Assembly (NCBI RefSeq): GCF_051622035.1
Contig: NC_135359.1
Span: 15,499,501-15,563,500 of the forward strand
Source of the DNA: Arctopsyche grandis
Taxonomy: Eukaryota > Arthropoda > Insecta > Trichoptera > Hydropsychidae
DNA: 64,000 nucleotides
Direction of reading: 5' to 3'
Shown here one piece after another: positions 47,851-58,210 of this stretch. Each line of letters opens with the position of its first letter. The stretch's first letter is position 1. The notes under the pieces are model-generated. The model saw only the letters and a program-made list of their open reading frames with translations, was not told the DNA's origin and did no database searches. Position numbers and translations under genes: made by a program.

Positions 47851-49266
47851 ATGGTGCGTACGCACCAAGCCAACGAACGGCCCACAGGCCAACTTTAAAA
47901 ACCAGTAGCGTACAAAATATCGAAATAAAAATTAAATTTAAAAATTGAAATTAAATATCAAAATTAAAACTATTATTATTATTGAAGAGTATTCAAAGGT
48001 AAGTGGAGTCAGGTCGAGGTACAAGAAAACACGCAGGCAGGTTCCAGTTCTTTATTGCTGCTCGTCCGGTGGAGGTCAGGATCCGAATGCCACCGTTCGA
48101 GAGCGCACCATACTTATAAATATTCAGCGCTCAGCGCATGCACGTTATGACCCGTATAGTCATTGGTCAAGGAGTCGGGTGTAGCCATTGGCCGCAACGC
48201 CCGACTCCACCATTGGTCGGCGTCACCATGACGTCACCGGTCTACGGGGCGTCTCTCTATGTAACGTTACATTATATTAAAATTAAATTCAAGTATCAAA
48301 ATAAAATTATAATCATTTTATTAAAATTAAAATTAAATATTGAAAGTTAAAACAGAACATGCACAATTTATTACACACATACAGGTAATCCTCGACTTTT
48401 GTTTGTCGAAGATGTTTTGACTTACGTAGATACGCACTAAGATCGAAAAAAAAAATCAAAGAATTATTATTTTTACTTCCCCGTAATGCGCAGTTACTGA
48501 GAATATATCATGTATTAGTATGGGTGATCCAACGATTTTTGCTAACCCGGGGTGTTGTCGGTCACATCAAACGGATTTTTTTATTCTTCAATTGTTTCTC
48601 TCGTCGAAATAAATCAAGTAATTAAATCATTTCAGAGGTAAAATTTATCGGATAATGTGTGATTATTAATTTTATTTCGACGAAAGAAAAAAAACCCTTT
48701 GACAAATCACCGACATCCGACACCGCGTTTTTTTATGAATTGTTTTTTTTTTATCGATCATCCAAGTGGAAATACAGTAACATCTCGTGACGACTTTAAA
48801 AATATTTTTTTTCGCTCGTACGCAGAGAAATTATAATATTTCTCTAGTTTTAAATGCGGTATCGTCGTAATTCAAAATATTGTTGTAATTCAAAACATCA
48901 ACGATGATCTAATTTTAGCTCAATCTCGCTCTTTAGCTTGATTTTGATATTTAATTTCAATTTTAAAATTTAATTTTTATTTCGATATTTTGTACGCTAC
49001 TGCTGGTTAAAAAGTTGACCCAAAATCGTCGTTGGTTTAGTCCGTAAGCACCATTATGGTTAACTTTCAATATTTAATTTTAATTTTAATATAATGATTA
49101 TAATTTTATTTCGATACTTGAATTTAATTTTAATATAATAATAATAGTTTTAATTTTGATATTTAATTTCAATTTTTAAATTTAATTTTTATTTCAATAT
49201 TTTGTACGCTACTGGTCTTAAAAGTTGGCCTGTGGGCCGTTCGTTGGCTTGGTGCGTACGCACCAT
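47851..49266. mobile_element. Foldback element with a solo LTR inside
   Basis: Starts ATGGTGCGTACGCACCAAGC and ends with the exact complement (ATGGTGCGTACGCACCAAGC on the minus strand at 49266); the terminal inverted repeat continues through CAACGAACGGCCCACAGGCC. A second inner right terminus (CGTAAGCACCAT) at about 49053 marks a unit boundary as in the 43079-45499 copy. Interrupted by a solo LTR at 47983-48271. No transposase. Confidence 0.75.
47983..48271 (-). mobile_element. Solo LTR, minus orientation
   Basis: A 289-bp insertion in the foldback element. Read on the minus strand it starts TGTAACGTTACATAG and ends ATACTCTTCA (TG...CA), with TATAAG at 48113-48118 and AATAAA at 48051-48056. 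The flanking duplication is TTAT (47979-47982 and 48272-48275). The empty site is visible at 43203-43235, where the same host sequence runs uninterrupted. Confidence 0.85.
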
Positions 49267-49276
49267 TAGACAATTA

Positions 49277-49646
49277 CACTGTTCGACAAATGACGACTTT
49301 TTTTTTTGGTTCAGAGACGAGATATAACTTTTCTTATAGATCTATGCCCAGTGAACACGAATTTGGTAATAAAAAGTGTTGATTGGCTCGAAATTCGGAG
49401 TTATATGTGTTTTTTAAATCGCGCGATTTTTCTATATCTTCGGTCGATTTTATCGGTCTTATTCGGTCGATTTTTAAAAATCTGTTGATTTCCTGTTCAA
49501 AATTCATATTGGAATATATATTCGGGTATTTTATCTTTCATTTGTAGTACTTTTCAGCTTTCAAATCTCTCTAAGTAGTTGTCAGTTCAAATCAAAAGTC
49601 AAAATTACGTATTTTCACTTTTAACCATTTTTCGTGTCGAACAGTG
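49277..49646 (+). mobile_element. MITE with CACTGTTCGACA termini
   Basis: Perfect 12-bp terminal inverted repeats CACTGTTCGACA (49277-49288) and TGTCGAACAGTG (49635-49646), 370 bp long, flanked by TTA (49274-49276 and 49647-49649). The 3-bp TTA duplication suggests a Harbinger-like mechanism, but the terminus is not one I recognise. No transposase. Confidence 0.72.
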
Positions 49647-49819
49647 TTATTATATACGATGCCGTACAATTATGTATATGGTTCGGCGATTATTCCGCAA
49701 AAAGCAACGAAAACTCGGGTGCCAGATATTCCGTATTCGCGATTTTTGTGGCAACGATTGTCGTGCGCGCGATCACAATTTACGCAATAATCCGTCTATC
49801 TGATTAAAAACATCTATGA

Positions 49820-51480
49820 TATTGTACCTACATATATATTCCCAAAATTTTTGACATCATCCTTCACCGTTTGATTCTTGCGCAGTTTAAAAGATTATTG
49901 TGTGATGAGCAACATGGTTTTACACCCTGTCGTTCCACTACCACTAATCTCGCCTGCTTCACACATTTGATCATGTCTAAAGTTGACGTTGGTCAGCAAG
50001 TTGATGTAGCCTACTTTGACTTTCGTAAAGCCTTTGATCAAGTCAATAATGACGCTCTTTTGATCAGGTTAGCTGAAGTGGGTTTTTCAACGCGTCTTCT
50101 TAAACTCTTTGCTTCTTATCTTAGTGATAGGAAGCAATTTGTTAGATATGGTCTTTATGAATCTCCTTCATTTTTTACTCGATCTGGTGTTACTCAGGGG
50201 TCCACTTTAGGCCCATTACTATTTACAATTCTTATTAATAACCTCCCTAGAGTTTTATGTAATGCATCATGTCTCTTGTTTGCTGACGACGTTAAATTAT
50301 TTTTTGCTGTCAAGGATGAGAGGCAAGCCTCTCTCCTTCAAGCTGATATTAACGCTGTCTTGGAGTTCAGTTCTAGTTTAGGCCTTGAACTTAATTTAAA
50401 CAAATGTGCAATTATGAGCTATGGACGTGCACATTCACTCTATTGTCACGGATATTCCATTAGATCCGTCTTGTTGAAGCGTGTGGAATCTATTGTCGAT
50501 TTGGGTATCACTTTTGATCCTCAGCTCACCTTTCACAACCATATCAAAAAAGTCGCTGACGTTTCCTTTCGTCGACTTGGATTTGTTTTGAGATATGCAA
50601 GATTATTCTCCAATCCTTTGTCTTCTCGCTTGCTTTTCAATTCGCTTGTGAGAAGTAAGCTAGAGTATAATGCGATTGTGTGGAATCCGCATGAAGCAAA
50701 TTACTCTCTGATGATTGAGAAAGTGCAAAAAGCATTTCTTCGTTTCCTATATAGGAAAGAATATGGGTATTACCCATATCTCTACCCCACTCCTTTCCTT
50801 TTGGGCATGCTTGGGTATAATTCCCTTGAACTTCGGAGAAACTTCTCATTAATTCGTTTCGTTCTCCTGCTCTTACGTGGTAATGCGTCATGCCCGTTGT
50901 TGCTGGAGCAGTTGGGGCTTTATGTCCCTAATCACTATGTGCGTGGTAGACATCATCATTTGCTGGCTGTACCTCCTGCCCGCACAGTTCTTTTTCGAAT
51001 GGCTCCTATTCCAAGAGCTATCCGACTTCTTAATGAAATCGTTGCTGCCGAGACTGAATGTGATATTTTCCACCTTAGTGAGCGTAAATTGTCGGAAATT
51101 ACTCTAACCCATTTATCTGGTAGTCTGCGCTCATCATTGTTTTCATGATTGATTGTGATTTATGAGTGAAATTTTGATTAACTCTCTTCCATTTGGGCCT
51201 TACAGGGATGTTTTGTATTTGTAGTTGTTTCTTACATATTTATTGAAACTGGCTGTAGGTGCAAGGCATTCCTTATGCTATATTTTATTTGATATTTTTA
51301 CTTTATCTGTTATTATTAAATGCTATTTTTTATGTATGTATGGATGTATTTATGTTTATGTTTAATTGTTATTTTGTTTTTTTTCTTTTTTGTGTTATAT
51401 TTTTTGACCATTGTGGCGCTTTAGGAATTCCTGTTATGCCACAATGGTCTGTTTAAAATAAATAAATAATAAATAAATAA
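49820..51480 (+). mobile_element. 5'-truncated LINE with open reverse transcriptase
   Basis: In-frame homology begins at about 49820 (IPKIFDIILHRLI-type segment), the reading frame stays open to 51148, a T-rich 3' UTR follows, and the element ends in an (AAATA)n tail at about 51456-51480. The 5' half (endonuclease and ORF1) is absent. Target duplication not defined. Confidence 0.75.
49871..51148 (+). pseudogene. LINE reverse transcriptase, jockey/CR1-like, truncated but open
   Basis: Uninterrupted frame of about 425 residues. Visible RT motifs in order: CDEQHGFTPCRSTTTNL, VAYFDFRKAFDQVNNDALL (fingers/palm A), SGVTQGSTLGPLLFTILIN, FADDVKLFF (catalytic Asp-Asp), GLELNLNKCAIMSY, LGITFDPQLTFHNHIK, then the thumb region VRSKLEYNAIVWNP and a C-terminal tail. 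Position 49871 is TTG and not a real start; the frame is entered from truncated upstream sequence. With no endonuclease it cannot act autonomously, but the lack of stops over 1.3 kb suggests recent insertion. It resembles, but is not the same family as, the LINE at 39000-40047. Confidence 0.85.
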
Positions 51481-51649
51481 ATATTGACGTAGTTTTGCAG
51501 AATGCGAAAAAATTTTAATAACTAATATCAAAAACTTTTTTGACCGAAACACGTTAGAAAATCAGTTTAAATTTTGAAAATAATTTAAGATTTTATATAA
51601 AATTTATTATATTTCAATTTATTAGTGGATTTACTTCAATAAAATTGGA

Positions 51650-51770
51650 GATTCTAATTGAAACGATGTCTGCCCATGGTAGTCAACGACGTCCGAATAC
51701 GGATTCAGCATTAGAAGAAGAAGCAGTTGGAGTCGGTTAATTTTTTTACGACTCCGACTCCACAGCCCTG
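51650..51770 (-). repeat. hAT-like element end, GTGGAGTCGG type
   Basis: Contains GCAGTTGGAGTCGG and ends with CGACTCCGACTCCACAGCCC then TG at 51770, the complement of the terminus at 1859. The other end is not identifiable. Confidence 0.5.
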
Positions 51771-52484
51771 ATACTTAGCCAAACAAATACACGGTAGCAA
51801 AGTGTTACTAAAGTGACAGTATGCAACCAATAATTACGTTACATTGAACAATACACTGAATTCGAAGACACTCCCTTCGACAACAACAACTACACTAAAT
51901 TTGAGAATAACAGGGTTAGTTTTCACAGCGATTGAAATTTTTAGCGTTCATTGCAGTGTCAAAACTATAAATATAACATGGGGGGGGGGGGGCATGTTTT
52001 GTGACCTTTCGAAAACTTCACACCTAATTAATAACCTTCGACTAAAAACTGTCGGTACTTGTTTAGTAGCGGGGCTCGCGCCTCACGATCAAACACCAAT
52101 TATGTATTACACTTCGCTGCGACATCGCATTTCGCACTCGCTTAAACGCCATGTTTTGACGCGTTGTTAACAGATAGTATATAAATACAGTATAATTTTC
52201 AAATTTATTCCTACCTCATAGCGGAAACGAAAATATGTCTCGAATGGGTCATGTGACATGTCTATCAAGCTTTGTTCGCCAGATATAAGTTTTCAGGTTC
52301 GTTCCTTGTCTCCACTTATTTACCCATTTGATAGGACTCCCAGTTCGTTTTATCTGTCGGATTTTTTTGAAATTTTAATAACTTAATAAAAAGATCAAAT
52401 ATTTTTTGTCTGAAGGAAATCGCATAATTAGTTGATAAATTGAAACAGTGAATCAAAATATCTGACTTTTAACTATAACATACT
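51771..52484. other. Intergenic, no gene seen
   Basis: AT-rich with a poly-G run at about 51980-51992. The 108-residue frame 51844-52170 shows no recognisable domain. No element ends recognised. Confidence 0.5.
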
Positions 52485-52870
52485 AGTGGTTTTGCCCGGC
52501 TTCGCTCGGTATTTGTAATATAAACCGCTTAAACATGACTAATCTAATAGTAAACATTTTATTAAATTTATTTGAATAGTTTTATTTTATATAAATTTAT
52601 TTGAATATTCATTTGTTTTTTTTTTATTAAATTGACTGTCAAGAACCAACAATCATATATACTAAGTCTCTTTCGAAATTATATGTATAGCAGAATCCGT
52701 GGGCCCCCCCGGCGCCTTCAACCCCGGAGACTTTGAATCATTTGAATCGATAAAAATCGAATCGGCGCCTATAAATCGAAAAAAAAAATGTGTTGTCTAC
52801 GAATTAACCAACCAAGGTTACATATATGCTAAGTCTCTTTCAAAATTATATATTAGATTATACGAACTAA
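52485..52870 (+). repeat. Dispersed repeat with CCCGGCTTCG start, copy 2
   Basis: Starts ACTAGTGGTTTTGCCCGGC then TTCGCTCGGTATTTGTAATA; closely follows 29945-30200 through TAAACATTTTATTAAATTT and AAGTCTCTTTCGAAATTAT (52660-52682). The tail block AAGTCTCTTTCAAAATTATA is repeated near 52831-52852. Confidence 0.55.
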
Positions 52871-53214
52871 TATATTTTAACTATTACATTTACATACATA
52901 TGTATATAAAATTGTAATAATATGATTCTGATATCTGGATGAATATTTCGATTACTCAAAATGGTAATTAATCAGCAGTCAATAAGTTGGAGGTTGATTA
53001 CCATATTATGCATACATATAATATTTATATCTGACCAATCCAAAACATGTACTCGGGTTCATTGACGCAAACAAACAAGTCATCTATTTACATACGTACA
53101 TACTGCATTGTATTGTTTTTTGATATCTTCGTTTACTTACATTAAAATAAATTAATTTGGTAATCTACCAATTGATATTTTCTGTACTTTAAGAGGGCTG
53201 GACACCAGCCCTCT

Positions 53215-53218
<4 letters not shown>

Positions 53219-53306
<88 letters not shown>
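53219..53306 (+). repeat. (AT)n microsatellite
   Basis: An essentially pure AT dinucleotide run of nearly 90 bp, inside the TTAA-flanked element and 37 bp from the BEL/Pao 3' LTR. Confidence 0.9.
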
Positions 53307-53307
<1 letters not shown>

Positions 53308-53342
53308 ATATATATTGTCGCATTCACTCAATATATACATAT

Positions 53343-53984
53343 TGTACAGACTCCAGGGATGTTCAACTCGAGAGCACCCCGGAAGTCGGTTTTGTAGAAG
53401 CTCGTGGTAAGCGTGGGCGGGGCTGGTTTCCTCAAGGTGCCTTCCTTCGTCGTCGGTGGTCTGGTCTCTGCTGATGTCGGCTGCTCTGCTATGTCCCTTT
53501 CTCCTTCGTAATGTGCGTGGGATGCGTGATGTGGAAAAAGGGGGGAAATTGTATAATAATAAAAACAGGTTATAATTCTGTTTGTATGGTGACTGTATTT
53601 TATATATATATGTATATACAGAGATCAAGCAGAGGGGGGGGGGGGGAGTCCGTCGTGAAATTAGCGCGCACGTGTTCGAGAGGTTATGATAACCTCACTC
53701 CTCACGTGACTACGTGATCTGACTTCGACGAAGAAAGACCAGGATTTCCTCACTTCTCACCGGACGTATACTGAAGCTGTACTTCCAGTATCGTCTGCCG
53801 ATCCAGGCTGAGCTGATCGGGACTCGGTGGTGGGAACAAACTCGGTAGCGAACAGAGATGTTCACTCGACCGAAGCGGAAAACGAATAGGAGGCGGGGAC
53901 GCGCGCTCGACGCCGATCTCCCTCCAAAACGGCTCCTTTGGTCGTAACGCCACGAAAGCTGACCATGAAGACTTGGTCGGAACA
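53343..53984 (-). repeat. BEL/Pao 3' LTR
   Basis: 642 bp, TG...CA. Contains a 13-G run and, on the minus strand, a TATATAAAATACAG box (about 53590-53606) likely used as promoter in the 5' copy. Next to the purine tract of the internal region. Confidence 0.95.
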
Positions 53985-54429
53985 TACTCCCCCCGTTGGA
54001 AGTCAGAGGATCGAATTCCAAAACAAACAAGAATTAATGGTGCACAAGCGACTAATGAAATACACAAAAACCAAGCAAATAAGCAAAAAAATAACAACAA
54101 AATAAAAAACAACACAACAAAATAACCCAGTCAGCAAACAAAATAACATTAGTCCACCGTCAGTTTCCCGTCCTACATAAGCAGCTGACTAAGCCGGCAA
54201 GAAACAAACAAAAAATAGACAAACAAACAACCAAAACACCAACAAATAACCAACACCAATGCTAGGTAACAATATTGTTCAACCGTTATATGTCCCAATC
54301 TATCCTGATAGCTCCATTACAAAGCACCAATCAAACCAACAAGAGAAGCATAAAAGAAAAGCAACTCAAAAACTTAAGTTAAAACACATAAACTGAATCC
54401 ACAACACAGATACAAACAACGCGCCAACT

Positions 54430-56730
54430 TTAATGTGGGACGTTATGAACGTTCGCCACACCGTTGCACAAATTCACTGAGTGCTGCTCGACTGGCAGTC
54501 GAGCTACTCGCCGGACTGCTCGCTTGGTGTTGCTGATGGAGGAGTAGTAGGACCTACTCCTGTGCCCCTGTCTGCCAGGGGCCGCTGCTGCATGTGCTGG
54601 TGTGGTAGCACCCTCGCTCCGGGTTGATCGACCAGATCCTCCTGCTGTTGCGCAACTAGTGGTGCGCCAACTAGGAACTGGCCAGGAGTTATGGGAGCTG
54701 GGTTGGGAAGGTCGAAAGATGTGAGGGTTAAAGGGCGCGGGTACATTGCGCTTCGGCAAGCGGAATCTTCGTTCCGCGTAAATACGCGATTCGTCCAGGG
54801 GACGCGTAACTGTCTTGACTGGACGTCTCGCGCCAAAACAAGATAACGGATCACGACCCGTTGTGTGATGGCAATTCCGAGAATCGCTTGAAACTGTGGG
54901 CGCTTCTAGAGAGCCGCCCAATATCCAGCCGAAAGCTGTATTCATCATCGCGATGCGTCCTCCTCTGTCACCGCGTGACTTGGAGGGAACTAAAATGGTA
55001 CGTTTGCCATTGCGTAACATCGCATGATAGGCGTCGCTGCCTATCACCATATCCACTGTACCGGGAATATCGAATGACGGATCGGCAAGGGGGAGATGAA
55101 GCGGCAAATGGCTCCGAATCTCGGACACGTTGCGCGATGGAAGTTGATTCGCGATCTCGGGCATGATTGCGCAATCGAGATCAACACTGGAGCCCTGATT
55201 GGGGATGCGCGGTAGAATTCGAATTACCGCGCCACTAGTAATGGACGTCCTATTTGAACCTATTCCTACCAGGTTGACGTCCATCCTTTTCGACTTTAAG
55301 GCGAGTCGCCTTCTTAAGTCTTCAGAGATGAGGTTGAGTTCGGAGCCGTTATCTAACAATGCTCGAACCTTGTGCGAACGCCCATCTCCGCCGCGAACTT
55401 GTACTTCCACGGTGGATAATAGGACAGTTCGGGCGTGAGAAGGCGATACGCGTCTCACCGAGTGTAAAACCAACGATGATTTTACGGGTTTGGCGTTCTC
55501 TGATTTCTTGGGGCTCCGATAATGTTTGGCCTTATTTGAAGGCGAAGTTTGGTATGGAGTTGAGTCATGTAACATGGTGTGATGGGCATGACCGCATTTG
55601 AAGCATCTCTGCTTTGTTTGGCACGCGTGAACTATGTGCCCTGGCCTCAAGCAGTTGAGACATAGTCGACGTTTTATGGCGTTCGACCTACGCTCATCAC
55701 CGCTCATTTGGCGGAATGATGGACAGGCTAGCAGAGAATGACTTCCGCTGCAACTGATGCAGGAGGGGCGTTCCCTCCTCACATGCAGAACTGCTGCCTT
55801 CGGATTCGTAATGGTTCTTGGTCGAGGATTCGACTCGCCTTTTAAGACGAAGTCGGCATTTGCCATCGATTGGCACTGGCACGTTAGAAAATGCATTATT
55901 TTGCTAAACGTGCAGTCTTCATACTTGGGAGTCTGAAGCTCCCATTGCAGAAGTGTACTCCGGTCGAGTTTTCTGGTGATAAACATCACCAGAATCTCGT
56001 TCCAGGTCTCGACCCGGACGCCCAAGTTAACGAGCGCACGTACATGCATGTTGGCATCATCTATGAGACGACGCAGACTGACGTGATTGTTGCTCACGAC
56101 TGGCTCGGCTTCAAGCAATGCCTGAAGGTGATACTGAACAACAATTTTTTTGTTGTTATAGCGTTGATCCAAAATGGACCACGCGCTCGTAAATGAATCT
56201 GAAGCTAATTCCAAGCCGTCAACTAAACGTTGGGGCTCTCCTTTTAGGCTTCCTAGTAAGTATTGGAACCGGGCGATTTGCGAACTCTCGCCGGCCATAG
56301 CGGCCAAGAAGCGTTGTGAAAAAAGCGGCCAATTTTGGACGTTGCCTTCGAAGGTGGGCAACTCCAAACGGGGCAATTTTATTGCCGAATTTGATTGCGG
56401 TACAGGTGACATTGTGAGGTTAGCGCCATCTAACGGTGAAGCGCTCAATTGCGGCTCACGCAAATTGATTGCTTCGGTGCATCGCACGAAGGCGGCCATA
56501 TGCTCCCTATCAAATAGGTCCACGACGGATTCGGAGGCCTGCGCCTCTTCTTGGTCCAGCTCGTTTATCTGAGCTTGGATCGCTTCGAATTCAGACAGTA
56601 ATGGTCTGATTGTTTCGAGCCTGATTCTGAGCTCGAAGATGCTCAGATCGTCCCCCAATTGATTCGCGTTTCTCGTTAACCGAGCGCGAATTCTTTTCCG
56701 CGTATTTTTAAGCGTACTCAAAGACGCCAT
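54430..56730 (-). CDS. BEL/Pao gag-protease polyprotein, truncated pol
   Basis: 766 residues from ATG 56730. Order: an N-terminal helical region; DUF1759-type gag core (about residues 118-290, LPRLELPTFEGNVQNWPLF onward); a Cys/His zinc-knuckle region (CISCSGSH, CLNCLRPGHIVHAC and CFKCGHAHHTMLH motifs, about 320-385); a retropepsin-like protease with active-site LLDNGSELN (about 460) and VIGSDAYH. The last ~120 residues are Ser/Arg-rich and read the wrong frame of integrase-end DNA: in another minus frame (54504-54854) the BEL-typical PITPGQFLVG motif appears. This places a deletion junction upstream of that motif, removing reverse transcriptase, RNase H and most of integrase. The gag-protease part is intact and free of stops. 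Confidence 0.9.
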   Translation of the reverse strand: MASLSTLKNTRKRIRARLTRNANQLGDDLSIFELRIRLETIRPLLSEFEAIQAQINELDQEEAQASESVVDLFDREHMAAFVRCTEAINLREPQLSASPLDGANLTMSPVPQSNSAIKLPRLELPTFEGNVQNWPLFSQRFLAAMAGESSQIARFQYLLGSLKGEPQRLVDGLELASDSFTSAWSILDQRYNNKKIVVQYHLQALLEAEPVVSNNHVSLRRLIDDANMHVRALVNLGVRVETWNEILVMFITRKLDRSTLLQWELQTPKYEDCTFSKIMHFLTCQCQSMANADFVLKGESNPRPRTITNPKAAVLHVRRERPSCISCSGSHSLLACPSFRQMSGDERRSNAIKRRLCLNCLRPGHIVHACQTKQRCFKCGHAHHTMLHDSTPYQTSPSNKAKHYRSPKKSENAKPVKSSLVLHSVRRVSPSHARTVLLSTVEVQVRGGDGRSHKVRALLDNGSELNLISEDLRRRLALKSKRMDVNLVGIGSNRTSITSGAVIRILPRIPNQGSSVDLDCAIMPEIANQLPSRNVSEIRSHLPLHLPLADPSFDIPGTVDMVIGSDAYHAMLRNGKRTILVPSKSRGDRGGRIAMMNTAFGWILGGSLEAPTVSSDSRNCHHTTGRDPLSCFGARRPVKTVTRPLDESRIYAERRFRLPKRNVPAPFNPHIFRPSQPSSHNSWPVPSWRTTSCATAGGSGRSTRSEGATTPAHAAAAPGRQGHRSRSYYSSISNTKRAVRRVARLPVEQHSVNLCNGVANVHNVPH

Positions 56731-56905
56731 TATTGAAATGCGACGAAATCAAACAAAGGAAAAAATGGACGCGGGAAAAAACAAAATGGACGTTGACGAC
56801 CAAAAAAAATAGCAACAACAACAGAAAAATGCTAATTACGACCAACCTGGATTCGACGACGTTGGAAGACCAGCTCTGAAGACATACGGAATCGAAGGAC
56901 CAAAA

Positions 56906-57546
56906 TGTACAGACTCCAGGGATGTTCAACTCGAGAGCACCCCGGAAGTCGGTTTTGTAGAAGCTCGTGGTAAGCGTGGGCGGGGCTGGTTTCCTCAAGG
57001 TGCCTTCCTTCGTCGTCGGTGGTCTGGTCTCTGCTGATGTCGGCTGCTCTGCTATGTCCCTTTCTCCTTCGTAATGTGCGTGGGATGCGTGATGTGGAAA
57101 AAGGGGGGAAATTGTATAATAATAAAAACAGGTTATAATTCTGTTTGTATGGTGACTGTATTTTATATATATATGTATATACAGAGATCAAGCAGAGGGG
57201 GGGGGGGGAGTCCGTCGTGAAATTAGCGCGCACGTGTTCGAGAGGTTATGATAACCTCACTCCTCACGTGACTACGTGATCTGACTTCGACGAAGAAAGA
57301 CCAGGATTTCCTCACTTCTCACCGGACGTATACTGAAGCTGTACTTCCAGTATCGTCTGCCGATCCAGGCTGAGCTGATCGGGACTCGGTGGTGGGAACA
57401 AACTCGGTAGCGAACAGAGATGTTCACTCGACCGAAGCGGAAAACGAATAGGAGGCGGGGACGCGCGCTCGACGCCGATCTCCCTCCAAAACGGCTCCTT
57501 TGGTCGTAACGCCACGAAAGCTGACCATGAAGACTTGGTCGGAACA
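56906..57546 (-). repeat. BEL/Pao 5' LTR
   Basis: 641 bp, near-identical to 53343-53984. The internal edge is followed on the minus strand by TTTTGGTCCTTCGATTCC, where TGG three bases in could be the primer-binding site; I do not assign the tRNA. Confidence 0.95.
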
Positions 57547-58210
57547 CATATATCGAAGAAAGGAACGGCAACAAAATTAAGGTTTCGGGTTTACAGCCCT
57601 CTTAATGGACATAATTATATTATTTGGTGATAATTTTTTTACATTAATATTATAAATAAACTAAACCAGATGAATATTAACACATTAGACAATTTTTATT
57701 GAAAAAAGAATTTGTAATTCCAAGAAAGAAGAATTTGTAATTGATGAGTTTAATTTTTAATCTAATAAGACTCTAACATGATTCTAGTGTGACTGAAAAA
57801 GTGAATTAAAAATTCAGAAGTTTTTGTGTTATGAAGAACAATTGACCATTTTGTGTAATGAAGACCAATATTTAAAAAATAAAAGACCAATTATCTTCCC
57901 AAATTAAAATAATAATTTTATAAAATACCTACCTGTCTTATGCATATTCATATATTGTGATCTGTAATTATTACTTTTTTAGGATTCACTTTATTTATGT
58001 AAACTATAAAATGTACTAATTTTGTTTGCTTGTCAATCTTGTCTATATGGCAACACTTGTAATCTGTCTGCTTGCCTTGGGCTACACTTAGAGAAAGGTT
58101 TATTTTCTAAATGTTGTCTATATTATTATTGAGTTTATAAAAGTTGATTATAAATTTTAATGTATATTTAAGTTCCAGATCTTAATCTATCAGTAATATT
58201 TATAAGAAAA

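Larger units (their letters stand above)
53338..57551 (-). mobile_element. BEL/Pao LTR retrotransposon, internally deleted, very young
   Basis: LTRs 53343-53984 (642 bp) and 56906-57546 (641 bp) begin TGTACAG and end CGGAACA. By eye they differ only in a G run (13 versus 12). The target duplication CATAT is perfect (53338-53342 and 57547-57551). Minus orientation: 5' LTR 57546-56906, candidate primer-binding TGG at about 56902, gag-protease ORF 56730-54430, purine-rich GGGGGGAGTA next to the 3' LTR. The internal region is only 2921 bp: reverse transcriptase, RNase H and most of integrase are missing, so the copy is non-autonomous. Confidence 0.95.
53193..57601. mobile_element. TTAA-flanked host element interrupted by BEL/Pao
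   Basis: GAGGGCTG (53193-53200) after TTAA (53189-53192) and its complement CAGCCCTC (57594-57601) before TTAA (57602-57605) look like the two ends of one short TTAA-specific element into which the BEL/Pao copy inserted. At the left end the terminus is immediately repeated in inverted form (CAGCCCTCTTAAA, 53206-53218), giving a 13-bp-arm hairpin. Without the BEL insertion the host is about 205 bp, mostly (AT)n. Confidence 0.55.
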
